Origin: Planctomycetota bacterium
GTDB taxonomy: Bacteria; Planctomycetota; UBA8742; UBA2392
Assembly (NCBI GenBank): GCA_022071975.1
Contig: JAJVIO010000014.1
Coordinates: 1-64,000, forward strand
Reading direction: 5' to 3'
DNA length: 64,000 bases
Under the pieces are notes generated by a model, which worked only from the letters and a program-made list of their open reading frames with translations, had not been told where the DNA came from and made no database searches. A program made the translations under genes and the position numbers. Positions 1 to 7,573 of the stretch are shown here, piece by piece; position 1 is the first letter of the stretch, and every line of letters starts with the position of its first letter.

Positions 1-178
1 GGCAGGAGGCAGGAGGCAGGAGGCAGGAGGCAGGAGGCAGGAGGCAGGAGGCAGGAGGCAGGAGGCAGGAAGCAGGAGGCAGGACGCAGGAGGCAGGACG
101 CAGGAGGCAGGACGCAGGAGGTAGGAGGCAGGTGGCAGGTGGCAGTTGGCAGGTGGCAGTTAGCAGGTGGCAGGGAAG
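1..178. repeat. GGCAGGA heptamer array (left arm)
   Basis: About 18 to 25 head-to-tail copies of a 7-bp unit, GGCAGGA, nearly perfect from 1 to 70 and decaying (GGCAGGAC, GGTAGGAGGCAGGT, GGCAGTTGGCAGGT) towards 178. It runs directly into the Shine-Dalgarno region of the four-helix-bundle gene. The reverse-complement version of the same unit lies just after that gene at 602-633, so the two arrays face each other across the gene. The array is cut by the window edge. Confidence 0.95.
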
Positions 179-186
179 AGACGATC

Positions 187-579
187 GTGGCCTCCAACGA
201 CGAGAAGGGATTTCGCGGCCTGAAGGTTTGGCAGAAGGGTATGGATGCCGTCGATGCAATCTACGACGTCACGAGGCGGTATCCGCGCGAAGAGCTCTAT
301 GCCCTGACCACGCAAACCAGACGGGCCGCACAGTCGGTGCCCATGAACATCGCCGAAGGGTACCGACGTAAGAAGCATCTGCCGGACTACATGAAGTTCC
401 TCCGCTACGCGGATGGCTCCGCAGCGGAAGTGGAAACTGCGATCGAGATTGCTGAGCGGCAGAGTTACCTGGCACCCGAACTGGCGGCTGGAATCATCGC
501 TCAGTATCAGGAGATTGGACGCATGCTCGGCGGATTGATCCGCAGAATCGAACAAGACGGAGGAGCCAACGAGGACTGA
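187..579 (+). CDS. four-helix-bundle protein, S23/IVP family (TIGR02436-like)
   Basis: About 130 residues, the usual length of this family. Visible hallmarks are an N-terminal GLKVWQKGMD helix, then TTQTRRAAQSVPMNIAEG and a final helix with EIGRMLGGLIRRIE. Family members were first seen inside 23S rRNA intervening sequences and resemble the Avd accessory protein of diversity-generating retroelements; their biochemical role is unknown, though a small basic nucleic-acid-binding helical bundle is likely. I chose GTG at 187 because AGGGAAGAG sits at a good distance upstream, whereas the in-frame ATG at 139 would translate repeat DNA (WQLAGGR). The gene is boxed in by inverted heptamer arms (1-178 and 602-633). 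No reverse transcriptase or rRNA gene is nearby. Confidence 0.85.
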   Translation: MASNDEKGFRGLKVWQKGMDAVDAIYDVTRRYPREELYALTTQTRRAAQSVPMNIAEGYRRKKHLPDYMKFLRYADGSAAEVETAIEIAERQSYLAPELAAGIIAQYQEIGRMLGGLIRRIEQDGGANED

Positions 580-601
580 TCGATTGCAGGAGGTCCATTT
601 G

Positions 602-633
602 CTGCCTCCTGCCTCCAGTCTCCTGCCTCCTGG
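602..633. repeat. heptamer array, reversed (right arm)
   Basis: Units of CTGCCTC/CCTGCCT run for about 32 bp, 22 bp after the stop codon of the four-helix-bundle gene, in the opposite orientation to the array at 1-178. Shorter and more degenerate than the left arm. Confidence 0.85.
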
Positions 634-683
634 CTGTACGATTCTTTGATACTTTTGATGTTCTAACTATTTTTCTTTCATTC

Positions 684-712
684 TTGTCGTCGTTTTTTAC
701 GTGGCGTATTGT
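684..712 (+). promoter_or_regulatory. predicted sigma70-type promoter for hcp / T6SS operon
   Basis: TTGTCG (684-689), 17-bp spacer, TATTGT (707-712), in an AT-rich island (636-780) that stands out from the GC-rich surroundings. Predicted start about 719, giving a leader of about 78 nt before hcp, whose ribosome site CAGGAGA lies at 783-789. Prediction by eye only. Confidence 0.45.
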
Positions 713-796
713 TTGGGTGTCGCCAATGGGGCGCAAGGAATCGAGAAAACAAACATTCTGTAAGATTCAGGCTGAGTAACTACCAGGAGATCAGAC

Positions 797-1279
797 ATGG
801 CCAGCATGAAAGTGTTCATGAAGATTGACGGGATGCCGGGCAGCAGCGCGGATGCCAACCACGGCGACTGGTGTGACGTGCGCGGCTTCAGCCACGCCAT
901 GGAATACCCCTTCGACATGCGCGAGAACAAGGGTCGCGGCGAGCCCGTCCACGGCGCTTGCAGCGTGACCAAGGAAATCGACAAGGCCTCGCCCAAGATC
1001 TTCGAAGCGCTGGCCAAGAAGAAGAAGGTCAAGCAGGTCGAGATCGAATTCTGGCGCGACAACCCGAGCGAAGGTGGCAGCGAGAAGTACTTCACCATCC
1101 TCCTCAAGGACTGCCGCGTTGTGAAAGCCCGCCCCTTCATGCCCAGCCAGGGCGAAGGCGCCGCGGACGCCATGCCGCACATGGAAGAGGTCGGTTTCGC
1201 CTACCGCCAGATCGAGTGGACCTGGCTCTCCGGCGGACAGGTGCCCACCACCTTCGACTTCGGCAACCCGGACGCGTAG
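797..1279 (+). CDS. hcp: T6SS tube protein Hcp (TssD)
   Basis: 160 residues, the standard Hcp length. Hcp hexamers stack into the inner tube that carries VgrG and effectors when the contractile sheath fires; it is both structural and secreted. The family pattern is visible: MKIDGMPGSS at the start, the HAMEYPFD segment, a central KEIDKASPKIFEAL helix, then KYFTILLKDCRV and a closing WTWLSGG strand. First gene of the operon, preceded by an AT-rich promoter region and a good ribosome site, and followed by a GC hairpin (1290-1315) that would let hcp be expressed above the downstream genes. No effector domain is fused to it. Confidence 0.96.
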   Translation: MASMKVFMKIDGMPGSSADANHGDWCDVRGFSHAMEYPFDMRENKGRGEPVHGACSVTKEIDKASPKIFEALAKKKKVKQVEIEFWRDNPSEGGSEKYFTILLKDCRVVKARPFMPSQGEGAADAMPHMEEVGFAYRQIEWTWLSGGQVPTTFDFGNPDA

Positions 1280-1289
1280 TCCGCGCCAG

Positions 1290-1315
1290 AGAGGGGGCGG
1301 AACACCGCCCCCTCT
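1290..1315 (+). terminator. GC-rich hairpin after hcp (partial terminator or mRNA stabiliser)
   Basis: GAGGGGGCGG / CCGCCCCCTC arms around an AACA loop, 11 bp with flanks, no T-run. Placed 10 nt after the hcp stop. Because tssE-G lie downstream without an obvious promoter, attenuation or 3'-end protection of hcp mRNA is more likely than full termination. Confidence 0.6.
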
Positions 1316-1322
1316 CCGGCTG

Positions 1323-1455
1323 CTGGAGGCAGGAGGCGGGAAGCAGCAACCGCAACTGCACTTTCTTGGTCCCTTAACTGGAGGCTGGAGGAAGAGTCAG
1401 AACTTGGAGGCAGATTGCTTCTCCTGCCTCCTGCTTCCTGCCTCCTCCCTCCTGA
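1323..1455. repeat. heptamer-arm inverted element, no cargo (hcp-tssE gap)
   Basis: Left arm units GGAGGCAGGAGGCGG (1323-1344) and GGAGGCTGGAGGAAG (1379-1413) face the right arm CTCCTGCCTCCTGCTTCCTG (1420-1455). The centre holds no reading frame. The right arm ends in CCTGAA only 6 nt before the GTG start of tssE, so the element forms the whole translation-initiation region of that gene. Confidence 0.85.
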
Positions 1456-1461
1456 AAAGCC

Positions 1462-1878
1462 GTGTTCCAGAAGCGCACCTTGTTTGAGAGGTTGAAGAAC
1501 CCGGAAGGCACCGCGGCCCGCACCCTGGAAGAAGACACCACGGCGCAACTGCGGTCGATCCTCCGCAACCTCGAGCGCATCCTGAACGCGCGGGTGGGCC
1601 AGGCTCCGGCCCAGATGGACTTCGGCATCCCGTCGCCCAGCGAGATCGCGCAGGGCTACCCGGAGTCTCTGACGACGATGCAGAAGACCATCCGCCAGTG
1701 CATCGAACGCTACGAGCCCAGGCTGCGCGACGTGCAGGTGATGCAGATCGAAAGCGACGACTTCCGGCTGGCCGTGCGCTTCCAGGTGACCGCGCGCCTG
1801 GCCACCACCAAGGAAGGACGCCAGGTCAGCTTTGACACGCTGATGGACCCGTCAGGACACGTGAATCTGAATGCATAG
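1462..1878 (+). CDS. tssE: T6SS baseplate wedge protein TssE (gp25-like)
   Basis: 138 residues with the gp25/GPW fold pattern: a TLFERLKNP N-terminus, a helix RSILRNLERILNAR, the IPSPSEIAQGYPES stretch, TIRQCIERYEPRL, and a final pair of strands (VQVMQIE, LAVRFQVTARL). TssE is a baseplate component related to phage T4 gp25 that helps start sheath assembly. The start is GTG at 1462; no Shine-Dalgarno is visible because the preceding 40 bases are heptamer-repeat DNA. Translation may therefore be leader-independent or weak. Followed by another heptamer element before tssF. Confidence 0.9.
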   Translation: MFQKRTLFERLKNPEGTAARTLEEDTTAQLRSILRNLERILNARVGQAPAQMDFGIPSPSEIAQGYPESLTTMQKTIRQCIERYEPRLRDVQVMQIESDDFRLAVRFQVTARLATTKEGRQVSFDTLMDPSGHVNLNA

Positions 1879-1880
1879 CG

Positions 1881-2030
1881 ACCAGGCGGCAGGCGGCAGG
1901 AGGCAGGAAGCAGGCGAAGCCTGCACTACCTCAGGACTGTGAAACGAAGAGATTGGAGGCAGGACGCAGGCAGCTGGAAACGATTCGGAGGCAGTACCTG
2001 CTTCCTGCATCCTGCCTCCTGCATCCTGAA
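1881..2030. repeat. heptamer-arm inverted element, no cargo (tssE-tssF gap)
   Basis: Left arm ACCAGGCGGCAGGCGGCAGG (from 1881) starts 2 nt after the tssE stop and continues with GGAGGCAGGACGCAGG (1953-1972). The right arm, CCTGCTTCCTGCATCCTGCC and on to 2030, ends with CCTGAA 5 nt before the GTG start of tssF. It is a second insertion of the same family within one operon. Confidence 0.85.
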
Positions 2031-2035
2031 ACAGC

Positions 2036-3775
2036 GTGTTCAACAAGTACTACCAGGACGAGTTGGTTTTCCTGCGCGACATGGGGCGCGAGTTTTCCGC
2101 CGCGAATCCCGAGGCCGCGCGCTTCCTCGCCGAGCCGGGCAGCGACCCGGACGTCGAGCGCATGCTGGAAGGTTTCGCGTTCCTGGCCGCCAAGCTGCGC
2201 CAGAAACTGGATGACGAGCTGCCCGAGTTCACGCACTCGCTGACCGAGATGCTCTGGCCGCATTACCTGCGACCGATCCCCAGCACCACCATCATGCAGT
2301 TCGAGCACGCCAACCGCGACACCGCCGAGCTCAAAACCCTGCCCGCCGGCATCGAGATCGACTCCGTGCCCGTGGACGGCACCCGCTGCCGCTTCCGCAC
2401 CAGCAGCGCGCTCGACCTGCTGCCGCTCGAACTCACCGAGGTCCAGCTGCGCCGTGAGGCCCCGGCCCGCCTGCGCCTGCAGCTCAAGGTGCCCGACAAG
2501 CTGGGCCTGGGGCGCGCCGGCCTCAAAACCCTGCGCCTGCACCTGGCCGGCGAGCCCGCTGTGACCCGCGCCCTGTACGTCTCGCTGCTGCGCCACGTGC
2601 GCCGCGTGGTGGTCAGCAAGGGTGATGACAGCGCGCGCTACGAGCTGCCGGCTTCCGCGATCCGCGCCGTCGGCTTCCGCGAAGACGAGGCCCTGCTGGG
2701 CGGCCCCGGACCCAGCTTCCCCGGCTTCCGCCTGCTGCAGGAGTACTTCACCGCGCCGGCCAAGTTCATGTTCATTGATCTCGAGCGCCTGGACGGCACG
2801 GCGAACTTCGGCCTGGAAAGCCGCTTCACCATAGATTTCGAGTTTGCACGCCTGCCGGACAACATGCCGCCCGTCAGCCGCGCCAACCTGCAGCTGAACT
2901 GCGTGCCCGCCGTGAACCTGTTCAAGCACGACGCCGACCCGGTCCGCCTCCAGCGCGGCCGCACCGAGTACGCCGTGCGCCCCATGGGCGACGACCCGCG
3001 CCATTACGAAGTGCACTCGATCGACCGCGTGTACGGCCTTGAGGTGGGCACGGCGCAGGAGCGCGTCTTCAACCCGCAGTTCCGCCTGGCGCGCAGCGGG
3101 CGCCGCGACGAGCTGTTCTATCACGCGCGCCGCCGCGAGGCCGTGGCCGGCACCGGCAGCGAAATGCTGATCACCTTCCTGGACCCGGAAGACCCCGCGG
3201 CCCGGCCGAACATCGAGACGGTGACGCTCGACCTCACCTGCACCAACGCGCAGCTGCCCAGCCGGCTGGACGCGGGCGACGTGTCGGTGAAAACCGGCAA
3301 CGCGCCGCTGTTCGCGAAGTACCGCAACATCTCGCGCCCCACCGCCAGCGTGCCGCCGCCCCTGAGCGGCGACCTGCACTGGCGGCTGATCGCGCACCTG
3401 TCGCTGAACTACATGTCGCTGCTGAGCGCCGAGGCGCTGCGCAGCGTGATCGGACTCTATAACTTCAGGGCCCGCATTGACCGCCAGACCGAGCAGGCCC
3501 ACGCCAGGCTGCTGGACGGCATCAAGGGCGCCCACGGCGTGCCGAGCTCGATGCTGGTGGACGGCATGCCGGTGCGCGGCCTGGACGTCGAATTGAACGT
3601 AGACGAAGAGCTGCTGGGCGGCGAAGGCGAAACCTTCCTGCTGGGCAGCGTGCTGAACGAATTTTTCGCGCAATACGTGTCGCTGAACGCTTTCAGCAGG
3701 CTCAAGGTGAAGGGCGCGAAACGGGGAGAGGTGTTCCAATGGCCGGCACGGATTGGCAAACGCGCCATCCTGTAA
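2036..3775 (+). CDS. tssF: T6SS baseplate protein TssF (VasA/ImpG)
   Basis: 579 residues, close to the usual length. The N-terminus is diagnostic: YYQDELVFLRDMGREFSAANP, then ERMLEGFAFLAAKLRQKLDD and LTEMLWPHYLRPIPSTTIMQ. TssF joins TssG, TssE and TssK in the wedge that surrounds VgrG and recruits the sheath. GTG start at 2036 abuts heptamer-repeat DNA with no clear ribosome site. The last 37 bp overlap tssG, which implies translational coupling. Confidence 0.95.
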   Translation: MFNKYYQDELVFLRDMGREFSAANPEAARFLAEPGSDPDVERMLEGFAFLAAKLRQKLDDELPEFTHSLTEMLWPHYLRPIPSTTIMQFEHANRDTAELKTLPAGIEIDSVPVDGTRCRFRTSSALDLLPLELTEVQLRREAPARLRLQLKVPDKLGLGRAGLKTLRLHLAGEPAVTRALYVSLLRHVRRVVVSKGDDSARYELPASAIRAVGFREDEALLGGPGPSFPGFRLLQEYFTAPAKFMFIDLERLDGTANFGLESRFTIDFEFARLPDNMPPVSRANLQLNCVPAVNLFKHDADPVRLQRGRTEYAVRPMGDDPRHYEVHSIDRVYGLEVGTAQERVFNPQFRLARSGRRDELFYHARRREAVAGTGSEMLITFLDPEDPAARPNIETVTLDLTCTNAQLPSRLDAGDVSVKTGNAPLFAKYRNISRPTASVPPPLSGDLHWRLIAHLSLNYMSLLSAEALRSVIGLYNFRARIDRQTEQAHARLLDGIKGAHGVPSSMLVDGMPVRGLDVELNVDEELLGGEGETFLLGSVLNEFFAQYVSLNAFSRLKVKGAKRGEVFQWPARIGKRAIL

Positions 3776-4767
3776 CGGAGCTGCTCCAGGACGGGAACCA
3801 GTTCTCGTTCTATGAAGCGATCCGCATGCTTCACGGCCTGCACCGTGACGCGCCCAAGCTCGGCCACCAGGGCCCGCCGGAGCATGAGCGCGTGCGCATC
3901 CGCCCGCTGCTCAGCCTGACCTTCCCGCCCGCCGACATCGCCCGCGTAGAGAAGCTCGAGCAGCCGGACGGCAGCGAGCGCATCCGGCTGGATGTCACCT
4001 TCATGGGCCTGTACGGGGCAAGCAGCCCGCTGCCCAGCTTTTACACAGAAGACCTGATCCGGCTCGAGAACGAAGACAGCCTGCTGCGCGGCTTCCTGGA
4101 CCTGTTTCATCACCGCCTGTTCAGCCTGCTGTTCCGCGTCTGGGAAAAGTACCGCCACACCGTGCAGTACGACGCCGGCGGCAGCGACTACTACTCAAGC
4201 CGCCTGCTCACCATGGTCGGCGCCGCCGCCGAGCTGCTGCCCGAAGACGAAAGCACCCGCCCCGGGCGCCTGCTGGCCTACGCCGGCCTGCTGACCCAGC
4301 AGCCGCGCAGCGCCGCCAGCCTGAATGCTCTGCTGGGCGAGCATTTCCCTGAGGTGCAGGTCGAAATCGACCAGTGCCGCGGGCGCTGGCTCGACATCAG
4401 CCACGGCGAGTTGAACCGCCTGGGCGTGCGCAACAGCGCGCTGGGCCGTGACGTCAGCCTTGGCTCAAAGGTGTATGACTGCGCCGGGAATTTCGGCATC
4501 AACCTCGGGCCCATGGACTTCGACACCTGGGTAGAGTTCCTGCCCGACGGCCGCAACATCGCGCAGCTGCGCGAGCTGACGGACCTGTTCAACGGCGACT
4601 GCCTCACCTATGAAGTCACCCTGCTGCTGCGCGGCGAAACCATGAAACGCGCGCAGCTCTCGAGCAACCACACGCGCCTGGGCTGGTCCAGCTGGCTGGG
4701 CGAAAACGCATCAGAGGACCGCACTGTCACCTTCAAGTTCAAAGGATGGAAACATGGTCGAGGTTGA
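3739..4767 (+). CDS. tssG: T6SS baseplate protein TssG (VasB/ImpH)
   Basis: 342 residues, within the family range. Typical features: N-terminal segment with NQFSFYEAIRMLHGL and RIRPLLSLTFPPADI, the FMGLYGASSPLPSFYTEDL block characteristic of the family, and a C-terminal ending in RLGWSSWLG. TssG clamps the TssF dimer in the baseplate wedge. Starts inside the end of tssF and overlaps the start of clpV by 14 bp, so tssF-tssG-clpV form one tight translational unit. A GGAGAGGTGTTCC-like ribosome site (GGGGAGAGG, 3723-3731) precedes the ATG. Confidence 0.94.
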   Translation: MAGTDWQTRHPVTELLQDGNQFSFYEAIRMLHGLHRDAPKLGHQGPPEHERVRIRPLLSLTFPPADIARVEKLEQPDGSERIRLDVTFMGLYGASSPLPSFYTEDLIRLENEDSLLRGFLDLFHHRLFSLLFRVWEKYRHTVQYDAGGSDYYSSRLLTMVGAAAELLPEDESTRPGRLLAYAGLLTQQPRSAASLNALLGEHFPEVQVEIDQCRGRWLDISHGELNRLGVRNSALGRDVSLGSKVYDCAGNFGINLGPMDFDTWVEFLPDGRNIAQLRELTDLFNGDCLTYEVTLLLRGETMKRAQLSSNHTRLGWSSWLGENASEDRTVTFKFKGWKHGRG

Positions 4768-7522
4768 TCTCAAACGTCTGGTTGGCCGCCTGAACCGCTT
4801 CTGCACCCGCGCGCTGGAAGCCGCGGCGGGCAACTGCGTCTCACGCACCAACTACGAGGTCACGGTTGAGCATCTGCTGCAGGCGCTGCTGGAGGATCCC
4901 AACGCCGACATCCAGCAGGCGCTGCAGAAATTCGAGATCGACCCCGGCCGCGTCAACAAGGCGCTGACCCGCGACCTCGACAACCTCAAGACCGGCAACG
5001 CCGGGCGCCCGGTGTTCAGCCCGCTGCTGACCACCTGGTTCCAGAACGCCTGGCTGATCGCGAGCATCGAGCACAACCAGGCCGAGATCCGCTCCGCCAA
5101 CCTGCTGCAGGCCCTGCTGGCCAACCCGGCGCGCCTCGCCTCGGGCGAGTACATCGACCTGGTCACCGAGGTCCCGCAGGCGGAACTGGCCAAGAACCTG
5201 TCCGAGATCCTCAGCGCCTCGCGCGAAACGGCCGCCGCCGCGGGCGTGGCCGCCAGCCCGGGCGGCATGCCCGGCGCCGAGCCCAGCCGCGAAGGCACTG
5301 CCCTGCAGCGCTTCTGCCAGAACTTCACCGAGCGCGCCCGCGCCGGCGAGCTTGACCCGGTGTTCGGCCGCGACCACGAGATCCGCCAGATGATCGACAT
5401 CCTGGCGCGGCGCCGCAAAAACAACCCGATCTGCGTCGGCGAGCCGGGCGTGGGCAAGAGCGCCGTGGTGGAAGGCCTGGCGATGCGCATCGTGCAGGGC
5501 GACGTTCCCGAGGTGCTGCAGAACTGCGATATCGTGGGCCTCGACATCGGCCTGCTGCAGGCGGGCGCGAGCGTGAAGGGCGAGTTCGAGAAGCGCCTGA
5601 AGGGCGTGATCGACGAGATCAAGGCCAGCCCCAAGCCGCTGATTCTCTTCATTGATGAAGCGCATACGCTGATCGGCGCGGGCGGCGCCGCCGGCACCGG
5701 CGACGCGGGCCAGTTGCTGAAGCCGGCCCTGGCGCGCGGCGAATTGCGCACCGTGGCCGCCACCACCTGGTCCGAATACAAGAAGTACTTCGAAAAAGAC
5801 GCGGCGCTGGCCCGCCGCTTCCAGCTGGTGAAGCTGGATGAGCCCGGGCCAGAGCTCGCCACCACCATGTTGCGCGGCCTGCGCGCCAGCTACGAGAAAG
5901 CCCACAGGGTGGTGATCCGCGACGAGGCCATGGTGGCCGCGGCGCAGCTCGGCTCGCGCTACATCGCGGGGCGACAGCAGCCGGACAAGGGCATCGACCT
6001 GATCGACACCGCCGCCGCGCGCGTGAAGGTGGCGCTGATCAGCAAGCCCGCCGAGCTGCAGGACCTGGAGCGCAGCGTGGAGACCGACCTGCGCACACTG
6101 AACGCGCTGAAGCGCGACCAGGAAACCGGCGGCATCGCCGACCCGGAGCTGATGAAGGAAATCGACCAGCGCATCGCCGCCACGCGCGACAAGGCCAAGG
6201 CCCTGACCGAGCGCTGGCTGAAAGAGCGCGACGCCGCTCACAAGGTAATCGCCATCCGCACCAAGCTGAACGAGCTCGCCGCCAGGGCCGCGGGTGAAAC
6301 AGTGGAAGCAGCAGGGAGCCCCGGCCGTAAGCCCGGGGGCAATGCGAAACAAGAGCCGCAAGCGCAAGCGCGCGGTCCGGAAAGCGCAAAGGAAGCGAAG
6401 CCCGAAGAGCCCGCGATCCAGCTGCCCGACGACCACGACGCTCTCAAGCAGATGTTCGATAAGGAACTCAACGCCCTGCGCGCCATGCAGGGCACCGACC
6501 CGCTGGTTCCCGTGGAAGTCACCAGCGAGGTGGTGGCCAAGGTGGTCGGCGACTGGACCGGCATCCCCGTCGGCAACATGGTCAAGGACCAGGCCGCGCA
6601 GCTGCTGACCATGGAAGGCGAGCTGACCAAGCGTGTAAAGGGCCAGGACCACGTGATGAAGGCCATCGCCACCGGCATCCGCGCCAACAAGGCGGGCCTG
6701 GGCAACCCGCACGCGCCGATCGGCGTGTTCCTGTTCGTCGGCCCCAGCGGCGTCGGCAAGACCGAGACCGCGCTGGCCGTGGCCGACCTGCTTTTCGGCG
6801 GCGAGCGCTTCATGACCACCATCAACATGTCCGAGTACCAGGAAAAGCACACCGTAAGCCGCCTGATCGGCAGCCCGCCCGGTTACGTCGGCTACGGCGA
6901 AGGCGGCCAGCTGACCGAAGCCGTGCGCCAGCGCCCCTACAGCGTGGTGCTGCTGGACGAAGTCGAGAAGGCCGACCTAGAGGTGATGAACCTGTTCTAC
7001 CAGGTGTTCGACAAGGGCATGCTCAACGACGGCGAAGGCCGCGAAATCGACTTCAAGAACACCGTGATCTTCCTGACCAGCAACCTCGCCACGGACATCA
7101 TCACAGAGGCCTGCAGCGACGGCGACCGGCCGGACATGGACGAGCTGGTAGGCATGATCCGCCCGCAGCTGAGCGCGCACTTCAAGCCGGCGCTGCTGGC
7201 GCGCATGAGCATCCTGCCGTTCTACACGATCGACCAGTCGGCGATGAAGATGATCACCGACCTGAAGCTGAACAAGATCAGGCGCCAGCTGCACGACACG
7301 CACCACATGGAGCTGGTGTTCGCGCCCACGGTGACGGACGCCATCGCCGCGCGCTGCACGGAAGTGGAGACGGGTGCGCGCAACATCGACCACATCATCC
7401 GCGGCTCGCTGCTGCCGCAGATGAGCACGCAGTTGCTGCAGAAAATGAGCGAGGGCGACCTGCCGGCGCGGCTGAGCATCGGCATCGCCGACAACGGGTT
7501 GTTCTCGTTCGACTTTGCCTGA
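4754..7522 (+). CDS. clpV: T6SS sheath-disassembly AAA+ ATPase ClpV (TssH)
   Basis: 922 residues. Order: double Clp-N repeats (about 1-160), AAA+ module 1 with Walker A GEPGVGKS (about 229-236) and Walker B LILFIDEAHTLIGAGG, a middle coiled domain, AAA+ module 2 with GPSGVGKTETA (about 663-673) and VVLLDEVEKAD, and a ClpB-type D2 C-domain. ClpV unfolds contracted TssB/TssC sheath so the parts can be reused. Its place behind tssG identifies it as ClpV rather than housekeeping ClpB. A low-complexity stretch, about 520-555 (EAAGSPGRKPGGN, KEAKPEEPA), is an insertion in the middle domain. The first P-loop has Ser in place of the commoner Thr, which is a functional equivalent. Confidence 0.95.
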   Translation: MVEVDLKRLVGRLNRFCTRALEAAAGNCVSRTNYEVTVEHLLQALLEDPNADIQQALQKFEIDPGRVNKALTRDLDNLKTGNAGRPVFSPLLTTWFQNAWLIASIEHNQAEIRSANLLQALLANPARLASGEYIDLVTEVPQAELAKNLSEILSASRETAAAAGVAASPGGMPGAEPSREGTALQRFCQNFTERARAGELDPVFGRDHEIRQMIDILARRRKNNPICVGEPGVGKSAVVEGLAMRIVQGDVPEVLQNCDIVGLDIGLLQAGASVKGEFEKRLKGVIDEIKASPKPLILFIDEAHTLIGAGGAAGTGDAGQLLKPALARGELRTVAATTWSEYKKYFEKDAALARRFQLVKLDEPGPELATTMLRGLRASYEKAHRVVIRDEAMVAAAQLGSRYIAGRQQPDKGIDLIDTAAARVKVALISKPAELQDLERSVETDLRTLNALKRDQETGGIADPELMKEIDQRIAATRDKAKALTERWLKERDAAHKVIAIRTKLNELAARAAGETVEAAGSPGRKPGGNAKQEPQAQARGPESAKEAKPEEPAIQLPDDHDALKQMFDKELNALRAMQGTDPLVPVEVTSEVVAKVVGDWTGIPVGNMVKDQAAQLLTMEGELTKRVKGQDHVMKAIATGIRANKAGLGNPHAPIGVFLFVGPSGVGKTETALAVADLLFGGERFMTTINMSEYQEKHTVSRLIGSPPGYVGYGEGGQLTEAVRQRPYSVVLLDEVEKADLEVMNLFYQVFDKGMLNDGEGREIDFKNTVIFLTSNLATDIITEACSDGDRPDMDELVGMIRPQLSAHFKPALLARMSILPFYTIDQSAMKMITDLKLNKIRRQLHDTHHMELVFAPTVTDAIAARCTEVETGARNIDHIIRGSLLPQMSTQLLQKMSEGDLPARLSIGIADNGLFSFDFA

Positions 7523-7573
7523 AGAGTTTCGACCCGACGTCGCTCACGACGGGAATGAAAAGAGGACCGAGCC

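Noticed and set aside
1-178. Heptamer array as a CRISPR array
   Set aside because: Units are 7 bp and contiguous, with no spacers of constant length and no cas genes.
187-579. Diversity-generating retroelement (Avd-like protein)
   Set aside because: No reverse transcriptase and no template/variable repeat pair in the window; family resemblance alone is not enough.
690-730. Sigma-54 promoter for the T6SS operon (GTGGCG...TTTGGG)
   Set aside because: The GG-N10-GC spacing fails: the -12 element reads GG, not GC; a sigma70-type match fits better.
1931-3739. Very long open frames on the minus strand opposite tssF, clpV, the pentapeptide genes, uvrC and others
   Set aside because: They mirror the codon phase of GC-rich plus-strand genes, have repetitive Ala/Val/Gly/Gln/His composition and show no domain motifs.
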